DNA of 51,712 bases, taken from contig JSYX01000218.1 in assembly GCA_000787465.1 (NCBI GenBank), positions 1 to 51,712 of the forward strand, read 5' to 3'. Positions within the stretch are counted from its first letter, which is position 1, and the number at the start of each line of letters is the position of its first letter. This DNA comes from Thermomucor indicae-seudaticae (Eukaryota; Mucoromycota; Mucoromycetes; Mucorales; Lichtheimiaceae). Positions 1-11,800 of this stretch are shown in pieces. Position numbers and translations under genes: made by a program. The notes below the pieces were generated by a model. The model made no database searches. It saw nothing but the letters and a program-made list of their open reading frames with translations, and was not told where the DNA came from.

Positions 1-1154
1 CCACTCCTCTTATGCGTGATCTATTACGCAGCCAGCCGAACGTGCAAATGCAGTTCGATTTCACCGTAAATCTTCGTCAAAGCATGGTGCAAATTTCGCT
101 TGAAGTTGACGCAAACCCTACCAACCGAGGACGCAAAAAGTTATTCAAAAACCAATACAAGTGCCATGAATCATGCCACGTAAACTGTTTCAGCCCAGAT
201 GGCACAAAGATCCACCTGTCTACGTTGTTGCTTTTCCCTCTGTTGAATGCTATAAGCATCCTCGACTTGACACTCTTTGAAATGTTAATTGACCATACTG
301 TTCCTGTTATCCACAAGAGTCTGTCTGTTTATTGCGCGAGGTACGATATATTTGTTCCCCCATTTCCCTTTTGCACAAGACTTTTGACCAGTGAAAAAAG
401 CCGGTCAAGCCATCCTCCTGCTCTCAAAGGCACACAAAGACCTTTAATGGTGCGAAGACTACAAGGCCCATTCTGTGTCGCAAACGGCAAGGATATTCTT
501 CGCCAAAGTAATGCTTTAATGTCTCAGCTTTCTATGATACGGCGATAAGTTTCCCCCTCTCCATTGTTGGGGAGTATGGGCCCGACTGCGGGTCTAATCG
601 GCGGGGATATGGCGGGGACACTGGGCTTTTTCGTCTGCTCGTTACAGACGTTACGGCCGGCGGAAATATTTGCTGCTCGAAATACGATAATATGTTTGCA
701 TACCTTCGCTGAACTTGGAGTTCAGTCAATGCAAAATGCAAATCATGTACTCATTAGTCGTCGTTTCTGATCCCTTTTAGCGCAAAGTTAGCTTTACAAT
801 TGATGCAAAATGCGTTGGGAGCAGTACAAAAATCTAATCAGTAAACAATAATAGAAAAGCTTTATACATGTTCCCTGTAGGCTGCTACGTACTTTACGCG
901 CTTTGGCTAAAAAAAATCGCTTCTGCAATCCATGGAGTCGGAAAGTTGGCACTGCCAGTTTGAGCCAATCAGAGCATCCCACACTCATCGGGCAAAATTG
1001 CACGCGACGGGCTTTTCATCACAAGCTTTTAACTTTCCTTCTAGTACTTCACATAACTAATGGTGAGTTGTTTGTTAATCTACTACAAATACACAAAGGA
1101 AATGGCCCAATGGATCGCGATCTTTGTTTGCTTGTAAGCAGTTCATAGACTAAA
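1..1154. other. gene-poor left edge
   Basis: No gene is convincing here. The longest open frame (12-548, + strand, 178 codons) matches no family I know, and its composition looks like non-coding sequence. Its last third (about 400-548) faintly resembles the C-terminal end of TnpB-like Fanzor proteins (a VRRLQG-type stretch, then a basic helix), but too weakly to call. The Sec61-beta promoter and perhaps its first exon should lie at the right end of this stretch. Confidence 0.4.
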
Positions 1155-1590
1155 TTGGGGTTTGTTCGATCCTCGTGTAGGCCGATTCAACACCGAAGGG
1201 CACTGTCAGGTAATGGATCAACCGAGTTTGATCGAGATGGAAGAGAGAAAGCGATAAATGGTCTTCGTGAGAAAGAGAATGGAAAACGGAATCCATTGGA
1301 GGGAAAGCCATCTAAAAAACGAGATAGGAGACGCGTAACGGCTCGTTCTAACGGCAATGCTGCTCGTGGACCTATGCCAGGTGGCAGCACGTCCAATATG
1401 ATGCGTATCTATTCTGATGACTCGCCAGGTCTTCGAGTGTAAGTATGCGTCTTCTAATTTGATTTCTTCCAGAGGTGTCCATGCTTACGCTTTCTAACGC
1501 AGTGATCCTGTCGTTGTCCTGGTTCTGTCGTTGACCTTTATCGCTTCCGTCTTTGGCCTTCACATTGTCGGCAAGTTCTTGCGTGCGTAA
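1155..1590 (+). CDS. SBH1: Sec61 translocon beta subunit (N-terminus unresolved)
   Basis: Beta subunit of the ER Sec61 protein-conducting channel, a small tail-anchored protein. The diagnostic part is the conserved stretch GGSTSNMMRIYSDDSPGLRV followed by DPVVVLVLSLTFIASVFGLH and a short basic end (KFLRA), i.e. the cytosolic motif and single transmembrane helix of the family. One intron interrupts the conserved Val codon: donor GTAAGT at 1439, acceptor AG at 1501-1502; the last exon is 1503-1590. The family normally has 80-100 residues. The upstream frame is open back to 1155 but its first ATG is at 1374, so the true start is probably in an upstream exon that I could not place. Identity is firm; the left boundary is only the limit of the open frame. 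Confidence 0.8.
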
Positions 1591-1856
1591 AGAGAAATGT
1601 TTTGGGGAATCAACAAAAATAGCTGTAAAATGTACAACCCAACGCATGAATTCCCCCCGACTTTGAGCGTATTTTCCCCCATTAGCCCGTCCATTTCGTT
1701 TGAAGGTTTTGGGTTACACAGATAGATAAACGCTCGGATCAAGTTTTTTTTAGCTAAAAAGAATAATAATGAGATCAAATTTCCCATGCAAGCAACGCAG
1801 CTCTTCTTCTTCTTCTTCCTTCGTCTTCTCTTTGCTTCCAAGTAACAATAACAAAT

Positions 1857-4364
1857 ATGCCTCAACGCGACGTTTATAATCCACTATTGTTTGAAATTGC
1901 ATGGGAAGTTGCAAATAAAGGTAATAAAAAGGGTTTGGTAACTTTGGATGATAGACTGAAGAACGCAAAAAGTGGGCGGTATATATACAGTGATCAAGAC
2001 CAAGGTGCCAGTGACAGTCCATGAGTTTGGAGACCGGTATTGTTTGATTGGACCCTTGTCACCGAGCGCACTGATGGAAGTTGAGGCGCTGGAACCACCA
2101 CCGGGCAACATCCGAGACACGCTCGACGGTATGGCCAGTCAAGGTGTACGTTACTTGTTTGGTCGCTGGCTGGTGGAAGGCGCGCCTTACGTGTTGCTCT
2201 TTGATACCAGCAGCGTCCTCAATAGGTTGGATGAATGGAAGGGGGATCTCTGGCGAGCGGCTGGCATACCGAGCCCTGCGCATGACTCGGAAACAAACAA
2301 TGCGATTTTATTCGGATACCTTGTAGCATGGTTTTTACAAGACCTGGCACCCAAGGTAACCAATTTGTTGATATTATAACAACACACAGTGACGAGGGAA
2401 AAGGTAGTGACAATATTTCCATATAGTACAATGGATCATCGTCAACGGCCAACATGGTGCGAGGTCCTACCATTATTGCTCATTTCCATGAATGGTTAGC
2501 CGGTGTCGCCATTCCTTTATGCAAGTCTCGCCAGATCGATGTAGCCACGATCTTTACCACACACGCCACATTGCTCGGTCGATATTTATGCGCTGGTTCC
2601 GTAGACTTTTACAATAACTTGCATCATTTTGACGTGGATAAGGAAGCTGGTGACCGTGGCATCTATCATCGATACTGTATTGAACGCGCTGCTACCCATT
2701 GTGCTCATGTGTTTACTACCGTCAGTCATATCACTGCTTATGAGAGTGAACATCTCTTGAAGCGCAAGCCAGGTACAGTAATGCTTTGCTCTCTTTCTTT
2801 GTTCGATCCACGCGTTCATACATATCATATTCCAACCATTTATAATAGATGGCGTATTGCCAAATGGCCTTAATGTCGTCAAGTTCTCTGCGGTACATGA
2901 GTTCCAAAACAAGCATGCACTGAACAAAGAGAAAATCCACGACTTCGTTCGAGGACACTTCTATGGACACTACGACTTTGACCTGGACAACACTGTCTAT
3001 TTCTTTACGGCCGGCCGGCATGAATACCGGAATAAAGGTGTCGATATGCTGATTGAATCTTTAGCAAGTAAGAGCCCCAGGGCAAAAGAGAAAGACACTT
3101 ATTTCGAGACAGAGACTAACGCCTTCTTTGATAGGGCTGAATGGAAGATTAAAAGCAGCACGGTCCAGCACGACTGTGGTCGCCTTCATCATTATGCCAG
3201 CAGCCACGCATTCTTTCAATGTCGAAGCCTTAAAAGGACAAGCTGTCACCAAACAATTGAGAGAAACAGTCAATGATGTACAGGACAGAATAGGAAAAAG
3301 GATCTTCGAAAAAGCACTACGGTAAGGGCTTCATGATGGCGTTGACTGTTATGAGAAGGAGTGACTGATTCTTCCTAGAGGTGAAGATTTGAAACCCGAG
3401 GACTGGCTATCGGAAGAGGACAGGGTGTTATTGAAACGGCGTGTGTTTGCCCTGAAGCGATCTGGGCTACCACCTATTGTGACACACAACATGGTGGACG
3501 ATAACAATGACCCAATTATCCAGCAACTGCGTCATCTGGAGCTATATAACAAGCCTGAAGACCGTGTCAAGATTATATTCCATCCTGAGTTTCTCAACGC
3601 AAACAATCCATTGTTTGGGCTTGACTATGAAGACTTTGTGCGTGGTTGTCACCTGGGCGTCTTTCCTTCCTACTATGAACCGTGGGGATACACTCCTGCT
3701 GAGTGTACCGTCATGGGTGTGCCCTCTATAACCACAAAGTAAGTCCATCCGAAACAAAGCGTAAAGAGGGAGGGAAGTTTAACGAGAACGAGTTAGTCTG
3801 TCGGGATTTGGTTGCTTCATGGATGAAAACATTGAGAACTGCGAAGACTACGGCATCTACATTGTCGACCGCCGTCTTAAATCCGTCGAAGAGTCTATAC
3901 AGCAACTATGCGACTTCATGTTTCGTTTCTGCCAAAAGACAAGACGTCAGCGCATTAATCAACGTAACCGTACCGAGCGTCTTTCGGACCTTTTGGACTG
4001 GAAACGCATGGGACTCGAATACATGAAGGCACGTCAACTGGCATTGCGACGCGTCTACCCAGATTCGTTCTTGGATGAAGACGAGGACGAAGATGACATG
4101 GCCTTCCCGATACCCATGAAGATACCAAAACCTCTCTCTGCACCTGCCAGTCCACGCCTGCGCCGCCAACTGAACAATGGCTACTTTGACCAACAAGAAG
4201 GCGAAGAGGATGACGAAGACCGCGCTCCAGTCAAGCTAAAGGAATTCCCTGCATTGCATACTCGGCGCCATAGCTTTTCGCGTGAAGAAGAACTCTTGCG
4301 TGAAGGCGACATTGCAACACTCAACAAGTTGACTCTGGAAGACAAGAGACAAAGACAGCACTGA
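1857..4364 (+). CDS. GSY1: glycogen synthase (GT3)
   Basis: Transfers glucose from UDP-glucose to growing glycogen in the cytosol. Seven exons: 1857-1920, 1973-2355, 2427-2772, 2849-3067, 3135-3321, 3379-3738, 3797-4364, giving 708 residues against about 705 in yeast Gsy2. Family marks in order: KVGGIYTV at residues 21-28 (nucleotide-sugar loop), the [10 protein letters not shown] block, [11 protein letters not shown], the [10 protein letters not shown] motif of the C-terminal Rossmann domain, and the Arg-rich helix [11 protein letters not shown] near residue 570, which binds glucose-6-phosphate in the yeast enzyme. The C-terminal tail is acidic and carries [14 protein letters not shown] Ser sites, as expected for phospho-regulated fungal synthases. 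The start is the first ATG of the frame, after a CT-rich leader. Nothing is missing. Confidence 0.95.
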
Positions 4365-4717
4365 CCTCACTTCAACTACTTATATGTACTGTGCAGGAAA
4401 GACATTGCGCGTGTACGGATAAAAATCTACCTTTTAGTATGGACATTGCAATATATATGTAACCTGATGCCCTGTGCACAAAGCGATATAAACAGTTCCT
4501 TGCGATACACATTTGAATCTTCTTAACATACCGACAAAATCGTATCTTTTGTAGCTGTGCCGTCGAAGCAAGAAAGCGCAGTTAAGCGCTTAGGGATACA
4601 AGCACAGATTTCGCGCCCAGATGTTTGCGGTCAGTACTGCGGTCTGGTCGCGGGCCGCGACTAGGAGCCCAACCTCAGGGACGAGTGACCGCGGTTATAC
4701 TTCTCATTTAGAATACC
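4365..4717. other. intergenic, GSY1 to ZNG1-like gene
   Basis: 353 bases holding the 3' end of the glycogen synthase transcript and the promoter of the next gene. I see no gene, repeat or RNA in it. Confidence 0.5.
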
Positions 4718-6098
4718 ATGAGCAGTACCTCCAAACCTATTCCGATCACAGTGTTTACCGGCTTTCTAGGCAGTGGTTCGTGTCTGAATTCTTTATAACC
4801 AACTAAGGGTGTCCCTGTTGATTCGCAACTGTAAATGGTAGGAAAAACCACCACCATTCTGTCACTCATTAAACGACTGCCAGCCGAGTACAAGACATGT
4901 CTCTTGAAGAACGAGTTCGGTGACATTGCAGGTAGGCTATGCAAGCGCGTCGACTAGGGGAAGGGAAGCGACTTGACTGGATTAAAATATAAAGTCGACA
5001 GCCAGCTTGCAAAAGAGACGAATGTCGGTGTACAGGAAATGATGAACGGATGTTTGTGCTGTGTCCTGGTTGGTCAGATGAAATTGGCCCTCCAGGAACT
5101 GAAAGGTAATAACAACACTTTGGAAAAGAAGACGGAAAGAGTGCTCATTTTCTTCTCTGACGAATAGATAAATATAATCCTGACAGAATCATTATAGAGA
5201 CAAGGTACGGTCCATTGTATACAGTAGATAGAGACAGCATACAGCTGACGCGTTACGTCTAGTGGATCTGCGTTCCCTGGTAACATCCCACGGACGGTTT
5301 CTTAAAGAGAGAGCCATTATTCACTATGGTGATAAAGCACCCATTGCATGGCAGATACGCGAAATGGAACCTGAAGGATTTGTATTGGATTCCATCATCA
5401 CCGTCATTGACTGTGTCAATTTTATGGGATACGAAGATACGAGCTACACAGCCAAGATGCAAGCGCAGTACACTGATGTCATTTTGCTCAATAAGCATGA
5501 ATTGGTAACCTTATTCTGCTCCACCTTGTCTTGGTTGAGCGCTCTGACCCTCTTAAACTAGGTTTCAGAAAGGCAGCTTGACAGAGTGATCGACCACGTC
5601 AACGAACTCAATACGGATACTCCCAAAGTAAAATGCGATCGCGATGGAGTATCACCCGACTTGGTGTTTGGGCTCGATACGCAGCTGTTTACAGTTGCTT
5701 ACAACAAGACACATTCGTTGGATGAAATGGTCTTTGATCCAAAGCATCAAGAGAACGAAGTGGATCTCGTCCAGGTCATCCAGATGACCGATCAACAACA
5801 ACAAGCGCTCTCCAAAGAGCAACTAGAGGCGTTTCTAGATTCAATGCCAAAAGAAGATATTTACCGTATCAAGGGATTTGTCCGGTTGGGTGGCGATCTA
5901 TACATTGTCAACCATGCCTTTGGTCGATACACTTTGACGCCAGTAGAAAACCCAGAAACCTTGGAAGACGCAAAGGATATCCGGGTCAAAATTACCGTGA
6001 TGGGTCAAGATCTGCGCATGTACGAGAATCAAATCAAGAAAAGCCTCTTGAACGGTGCAGAGGGTCAAGTAACCCTGATCCCGGCTCACAGGCACTAG
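4718..6098 (+). CDS. CobW/COG0523 GTPase, ZNG1-like zinc chaperone
   Basis: G3E-family GTPase. Eukaryotic ZNG1 members deliver zinc to client enzymes such as methionine aminopeptidase 1. Seven exons: 4718-4775, 4842-4931, 4995-5105, 5168-5204, 5263-5279, 5338-5504, 5562-6098; 338 residues. The P-loop GFLGSGKTTT is split by the first intron and the metal-binding CxCC motif appears as NGCLCC. A SGSAFPAPIAW segment follows, then IDCVNFMG and the guanine-specificity motif NKHEL. The C-terminal CobW domain contains IKGFVRLGGD. One coding exon is only 17 nt and another 37 nt. The family is certain; the zinc role is inferred from the characterised ZNG1 orthologues, since other COG0523 members act on cobalt or nickel enzymes. 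Confidence 0.92.
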
Positions 6099-6122
6099 AA
6101 ATCATTGTGAATATACAGTCAA

Positions 6123-6140
6123 CGCGAGAAACTTCTCGCG
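6123..6140. repeat. perfect 8-bp inverted repeat just past the GTPase stop
   Basis: CGCGAGAA, two bases, then TTCTCGCG, starting 25 bases after the stop codon of the ZNG1-like gene. On RNA it would form a tight GC-rich hairpin in the 3' UTR. Function unknown. Confidence 0.6.
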
Positions 6141-6633
6141 CTGACCTTCCCTCTTGACACTGAAATAATGTAGGAGAATTCTGGCACACACAGAAGAATG
6201 ATATCATCGCCTGTTCCGTCATTGCTCCATGCTGAAAATTCTTCTCATGCAGACAGCGCTGAATGAACATCCCCGCTTCGTAACCTGTCTTACTGCTTCC
6301 ACGATCCAACGCTTGATGACTGAGTTTATGCTCTACTGCTGTGAATAGATAGTTTAAAGTCCACCAAAAAGAAGATATCCAAATGTTGCAACAATCTGTA
6401 ACTTCCAGGCTCCTATTCCCTACTTTCACGGTCCATCGCGCTGGTCACTGTATCGATAGGGCTTTGTACACAAAACAGACTGCGTTGACAACAATTTGCT
6501 TTTTGCCCTTGCTTTCTTTCTTTTTCTGTAGTGTTACGATGCCGTGCAGCGTACTAATCAAAGGGCCTCCGACACAAGACTGTACTTTTAATATAAACGG
6601 AATGGTGTTTGTGTACTGACTGCAAGCCTGCAG
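6141..6633. other. intergenic with possible upstream exon
   Basis: About 490 bases with no clear gene. A short frame from an ATG at 6539 runs to 6619 (about 26 codons) and could be a 5' exon of the small unrecognised gene that follows, but I could not find a splice that joins them with normal intron length. Confidence 0.35.
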
Positions 6634-7072
6634 ATGACGGAGAAAGAAGCGTATTTCCGTCTCAATGTGCTGGAGGCGTTGGTCAAGAATAAACCAAAGA
6701 AGAATGAGGTTGTCCTGGTCGGAGGTATTGGGTTACGTGTCCTAAGTTGACATGGTCAAGTTTCTCATTGGGAAACGAAACAGATGCACGGAAGGACATC
6801 ACGAACTTTATAAATGACTACAATAGGGCATCAGCGTCCCTCAAGGGGCAGATTCAGGAGCCCATCTTGGACTCATAGAAGAGAGTTCGATTATCAGGTC
6901 AAAGGACAAAATCAAGGGCCAAGTCCAGCTTGGACTTTTTAATCCAGGTGGTTCTCTTCCTGGAGCGACTGGCTTAGAAGCATTTAGCAAAATAGAGCGA
7001 GGAAGGTTACTCAAAACGTATCACTTGTCGTTTCTATATAATGCGCCTCAGATCAATGTTTCTAATCTTTAG
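6634..7072 (+). CDS. small unrecognised gene, two exons likely
   Basis: I do not recognise the family. An ATG at 6634 opens a frame beginning MTEKEAYFRLNVLEALVKN. A second frame runs from about 6827, right after an intron-like end (a TGAC branch-like site, then ACAATAG), to a TAG at 7070-7072. It contains LIEESSIIRSKDKIKGQV and LFNPGGSLPGATGLEAFSKI, which look protein-like rather than random. A frame-preserving join is possible with a donor at CGT|gtccta (about 6741), giving roughly 115 residues. No transmembrane segment or signal peptide is visible. The 3' end faces the 3' end of the threonine aldolase gene 62 bases away. It could also be a decaying gene. Confidence 0.35.
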
Positions 7073-7134
7073 ACGGGAAGAAATGTGAGGTATATATGAT
7101 GTGTATATGTACAGTATACAAGAAGCAAGACAGT

Positions 7135-8426
7135 CTATGCAGTGCCAGCAGCCGTCTTCTGCGATTTCTGGTCACGTACCGCATCAATCGCTTCCCGAAC
7201 CGTTTGAATAAGCGTGTCTACAGCCTCCTTGTCGATTTGGTAATGCAACACCAGTCGCGATTTGCTTCCAATGCCACCAATCTTGATGTTTTTGCGCAGC
7301 AATGCCGGTTGCAAATCTCGCTGAATATCGAGCCCGACATTCTTGGTATCGATCAGGACCATGTTGGTGTGCACAGGCACTTGAAGGTCGACACCGAGCC
7401 GGACCAGTTCGTCAGCAAGGTAGCGTGCCAGACGGTGAGTCGCAGGCATAGTCGGGACAACCGTATCAATGCAGTACTTGGCCACCGCAGCCAGTGGACC
7501 GGCCTGTCGCCATCCTCCACCAAACAGTTTACGGAAATGCCGTGCGCGCTTGATAAACTCGTGCGAACCCACCAATACGGAACCAATCGGTGCACCCACA
7601 CCCTTGGAAAGACACAACGACATGGAATCGAAACAAGCACCGTAGGCTTTGAGCGGCACGCCCGTCTCTTGGGACGCGTTCCACAACCGAGCACCATCCA
7701 GATGCATGGCCAGGCCACGACTACGCGCGAGCTCGGAAATCTTGCGGATCTCTTCAATGGGGAAGCATAAGCCGCTCAGAGTGTTTTCCAACGAGACAAC
7801 ACGTGTGGGCGCCGTGTGGATGTCGGCTTCGATCAGGTTGCCCTCAATTTCTTCGGCCGTCACATGGATTCCGTTCTGGCAAAGGACTGGGCTCACGGAT
7901 GCTCGCGAGTGGAAAGCAATACCGCCGGCTTCCCATAAATGCACGTGCGACCGGGCGTCGCAGACCACAGAGTGGGGTGGGTTTGTCAAGTGTGTCCGTA
8001 ATCCAAGCTGGTTCGTCATGGTGCCGCTTGCGCAAAACAAGCCTGCTTCGTGGCCACACAAGTCGGCAACATAGGCCTCGAGTTCCTTGACACTGCGGTC
8101 TTCCTGTTGTCAAATATATGTGTGAGTGAGCGAGCACAGACCTCCCCCCGTCTGTTTTATGGTTGGTTGTACAACCATGATACCTCAAACACGTCGTCAC
8201 CTCTTGAAGCAGACTTCATGATATCAAACATTTCGTCCGTAGGTGCAGTGGTCGTGTCACTCCGGAAATCATACATTTTGGCATTAGGATCACATTCAAT
8301 GGACTTGTGCGTTTGGTCATTATTTAGATTGTTTTGAATGTACAGCCTTCGTGCAAAAGAGCTGGAAAACGATCGCCGAAGCAGCAGCATTGTCGACATG
8401 GTCTTCTTGCCTGTAATGGACATCAT
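7135..8426 (-). CDS. GLY1: L-threonine aldolase, PLP enzyme
   Basis: Splits threonine or allo-threonine to glycine and acetaldehyde. Two exons on the minus strand: 8184-8426 and 7135-8103; 403 residues. Fold-type I PLP marks: DFRSDTTTAPTDEMFDIM near the start, GDDVFEEDRSVKELE across the splice, CDARSHVHLWEAGG, ENTLSGLCFPIEEI, and SLCLSKGVGAPIGS carrying the expected Schiff-base lysine (LSKG). The N-terminal 30-40 residues are rich in Arg, Ser and Leu (LLLRRSFSSSFARRLYIQNN) and could be a mitochondrial presequence; two in-frame ATGs a few codons downstream could give shorter forms. The start is the first ATG in the open frame. Confidence 0.93.
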
Positions 8427-8872
8427 TTTACCAAAAGAGGTTCCACTGAGTAAAGAAAAACAAAAAAAAATTTTTTTGAATAGAGTTTTTCTTTTTTCGC
8501 GGAGTTTAAGTGGCTGAGTTACTCATCTCATGTCACCAAGCACGTCATTTTGTGCGATAACTGGATTTTGGAGAATCTTTCTTCCAGAGCGCAGGTTTCG
8601 CGCCAGGGTCGACACAAATGGCCTTGTCGCGCGTGGCGTAAACATTTTGTTGAAATCTCCCCTGTACAGCACAGGTATTATCTGTTAGCTAGGGCCTGAG
8701 AAAGTGACTACAGAAACCCGTGTGCTATTTGCTTGAAGCAGGCTGTCAGCCAGGGCATGCACTGTCCGTTATATAGCAACAGCTTAAAGCAGAAAGTAAA
8801 TTCAGTTGGTTCAACAACAACCTGCCCTGTACAGTACATTCTGTAAGTCCATAGCAATTTCCTTCTTTTTAT
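8427..8872. other. intergenic, GLY1 promoter and Gemin5 3' side
   Basis: 446 bases between the threonine aldolase start and the Gemin5 stop. It holds an A/T tract at 8456-8500. I see no gene, repeat family or RNA in it. Confidence 0.5.
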
Positions 8873-11800
8873 TTATTCCTGCATTGGTGCCGCTGCATCA
8901 TTGCTACTTGAATTTTCCTTGTGTGATACACGATCCATTAACATATCCAAGTACCGAGAAATCCGCTCTTCTGCCGTACTGTCTTTGAGCAGGTAAGCCA
9001 AACAGGCTGCCCAGAATAGACACGGTTCTCTGGGTCGTCGAGTGAGTGCGTTAATAGCATTGACAGTCGAGCCTCCTACCCGTCCCTGAAGGAAACTAAT
9101 GTAAAGCCGTCAGTCAACATTACGGAAAGCCGAGGGTGTATGTATTGTGTATTTGCGTACCACATCGCAGCCAGCTCTTGTTGCCCTCTGGCCTGTAGCT
9201 TGTCAGCCCATTCCATATATAGGCTTGCAATAAGAGAATCGTCTGCTGGTAGACGAAGCTTTGCTAAAGCAATTGCTTCACTATACAGCCCATACTGTTA
9301 TTAACTTTTTCTCTATCACCGAACAGTCCGTCGACGAGGATTATTACCTATATAGTTCGGCGCTACGATAAACCGCAACTGCGTCATAAACTTTTGAGCA
9401 AGCCAGATAGCACGTGGCTGCCGCGACATGTCGTCCACTCTGCGCAAGACGTTTTGCTTGCTCTTCCATAAGTTTTAGCCACGTTTCCTTCCCGGCCATT
9501 GGACTCAGCGCAAGCGTCACCCAGTCAATTTGGTTTGTGCTGGCACAGATATCGAACTCGGTATAATGACTGCGCATCACTTGCAGCGCAAGCTTTGTGT
9601 TTAAACCAGCATAGTCCTCTCCAGCGTTTATCGGTTGCGCATCCGTCACCTGCTCAACTTTAACAAAGACAGAAAGAGAGATCAGAACCCAACTTGCTTC
9701 TTTCCTTTGTGCATCCCGCATGCGGTTTTGCTTTACCTTCCATGCCAATCAATTCTCGTATATCGTTCTTGTCACCAAACAGCAAGTCAAGTAGTTTGGC
9801 TTCCTCTCCTTCCTCCCCTTGTAACAACGTCGCATATTCTTTAAATTCAGCAGGATCAACAGAAACGGGTATCCGACTCGTTACATACTCTACAGCTTCC
9901 TTGACATCGCCGCCATACAGGCTCGCGGCCCTCTTTAGGCACATCTGCAACAGGACTGTCTGTTGCACCGCCTTTGGTGCCTTTTTGGTAGCCGTCATCA
10001 AGCCGGACGACTTGGCTTGTGCTGCAGTTGCTGTTGCTGTTGTTGTTGTTGTTGTTGTTGTCGCTATCTTGCGACGTTTACGCCCGAATGTTTCTGGTAC
10101 CTCTTCTATCTCTCGTTTTTGAGCTTCCAAGATTCGCGTTTCTTCCACAGTCCGTGATGTAGGTCTTTCTACATCCTTGTTAACAAGAGCTAGCACAATG
10201 GTCACAAGGGAGGTATATATAGCTTACTTTTAGGATCATCCGTAATATAATCCGTATACTTCCACATGTACAGGAATCTATCGTCTCCACCGCTGATCAC
10301 CATGTCTTCGTCTGATATACCCCAGCAAACAGATAGTGCTGCGCCTCGATGCTCATAAAAAGCCGCGATCTTCTGACCATTCTCCATATTCCAGACCTAC
10401 ATATACATCACTTTCAATGTATGTTTTCTTTCCCACATCACGTTCAAGGCATACAAAAACTGTCTCGTCGAGCGATGCCGAGGCCAAAAGAGCCTTGTCT
10501 GCATGCCGGCTCCACTTTAGATCCGTGATGCGCTTGCTATGTGCATAAAGCTTGTGCAAAGGGGATATCTCAGGAACAGGAATATCTACATCTCTTCGTT
10601 AAAGCATGTTCTTTAATCGCCGGCAAGAGACTTACCAGGTACACTTTCTATATCGATCGAACCGATGTCATGCACTGTTATATGGCCATGACTCGATCCA
10701 ACTGCTAGCCACGATCTGTCTAAAAGGATGGTTAGAATGTAGAGCCAAAAGAAGATCCCCTTTACTTACTGTTCCAGGCCATTGCACAGATTTCGTGTGG
10801 GTGACTATTTGATATAAACACAATCTTGAATGTGTCTAAACGATACACCTCAATAGATCCATCCGTGTTTCCCAAGGCAATAAACCGCCTCTGGTCATCC
10901 AAAGCAAAACAACATCGTGCTGTCTTTAACTTAGCCTAAACCCTTCAAATGTAAGTTTTTTTCTTCCTCCTTGTTTGGGCCATAACAGCCTTGCATCTCC
11001 TTACCTCTAAAGCAACGTTCCACGCAGGATTTGCGTGCCTAAACCGTTCATCCATGTCAATCGGTGGCCGATTCACTTCCAAAGCATCAAATGCATAGAC
11101 GCGACCATCTGCTCCGCATGAAATAACCACATCCGGCATGCTGACATCTTCAAATGCGAAAGATAAGTCACCAGCCCAGGCGATAAAGGGAGACGGACCC
11201 TTTTTGGCGTGGTATGTTTTGAACTTTGTCCCTTTATGATTATAAACGTCGTAAATGCCAATCCGCCCATATTCCGTGCTGTATAGCAGTAGCCCTTCCT
11301 TCGTCGGATGCCACTGGACATGTTGTACCTGTCCCTGAATATCTTTCCAGAGCAATTGTGTTTCATAAAAGTTATGCCTTTTGAGATTTTTAGGCTGATC
11401 TACTGTTGGCGTTCTGGCAAAAGTCCAAATCTTGATGTTGCTATCACCTAGTCCGACAGCCGCTAGGTCCGGGTTCCAACCGGGTATGTCGATAGAATAG
11501 GGATATGCCATATGTGTCCTCATACGGATTTGTGCGTCTCGTTTCTTCACGTCCCATTTAATAATCTGAAACACGCGTATAATCCGTTATACAGTCTTGT
11601 TAACGCCAATTTCTCTCATATCTCGATCCTTACTTGTTTATCAAGCGATGTCGTAATCGCGTATTTACCGTTAGACGAAAAAATCATATTAAACACGACT
11701 CGAGTATGTTGAGGAAGAAATCGCATGTCGTTTGCCAGTCGGATATTTCTTTCTTGCATTTCATAACATAGAATGTTGCCTCTATATACATATACTTATT

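Noticed and set aside
7096..7770. 224-codon + strand open frame
   Set aside because: It is antisense to threonine aldolase, whose family motifs cover the same bases on the other strand.
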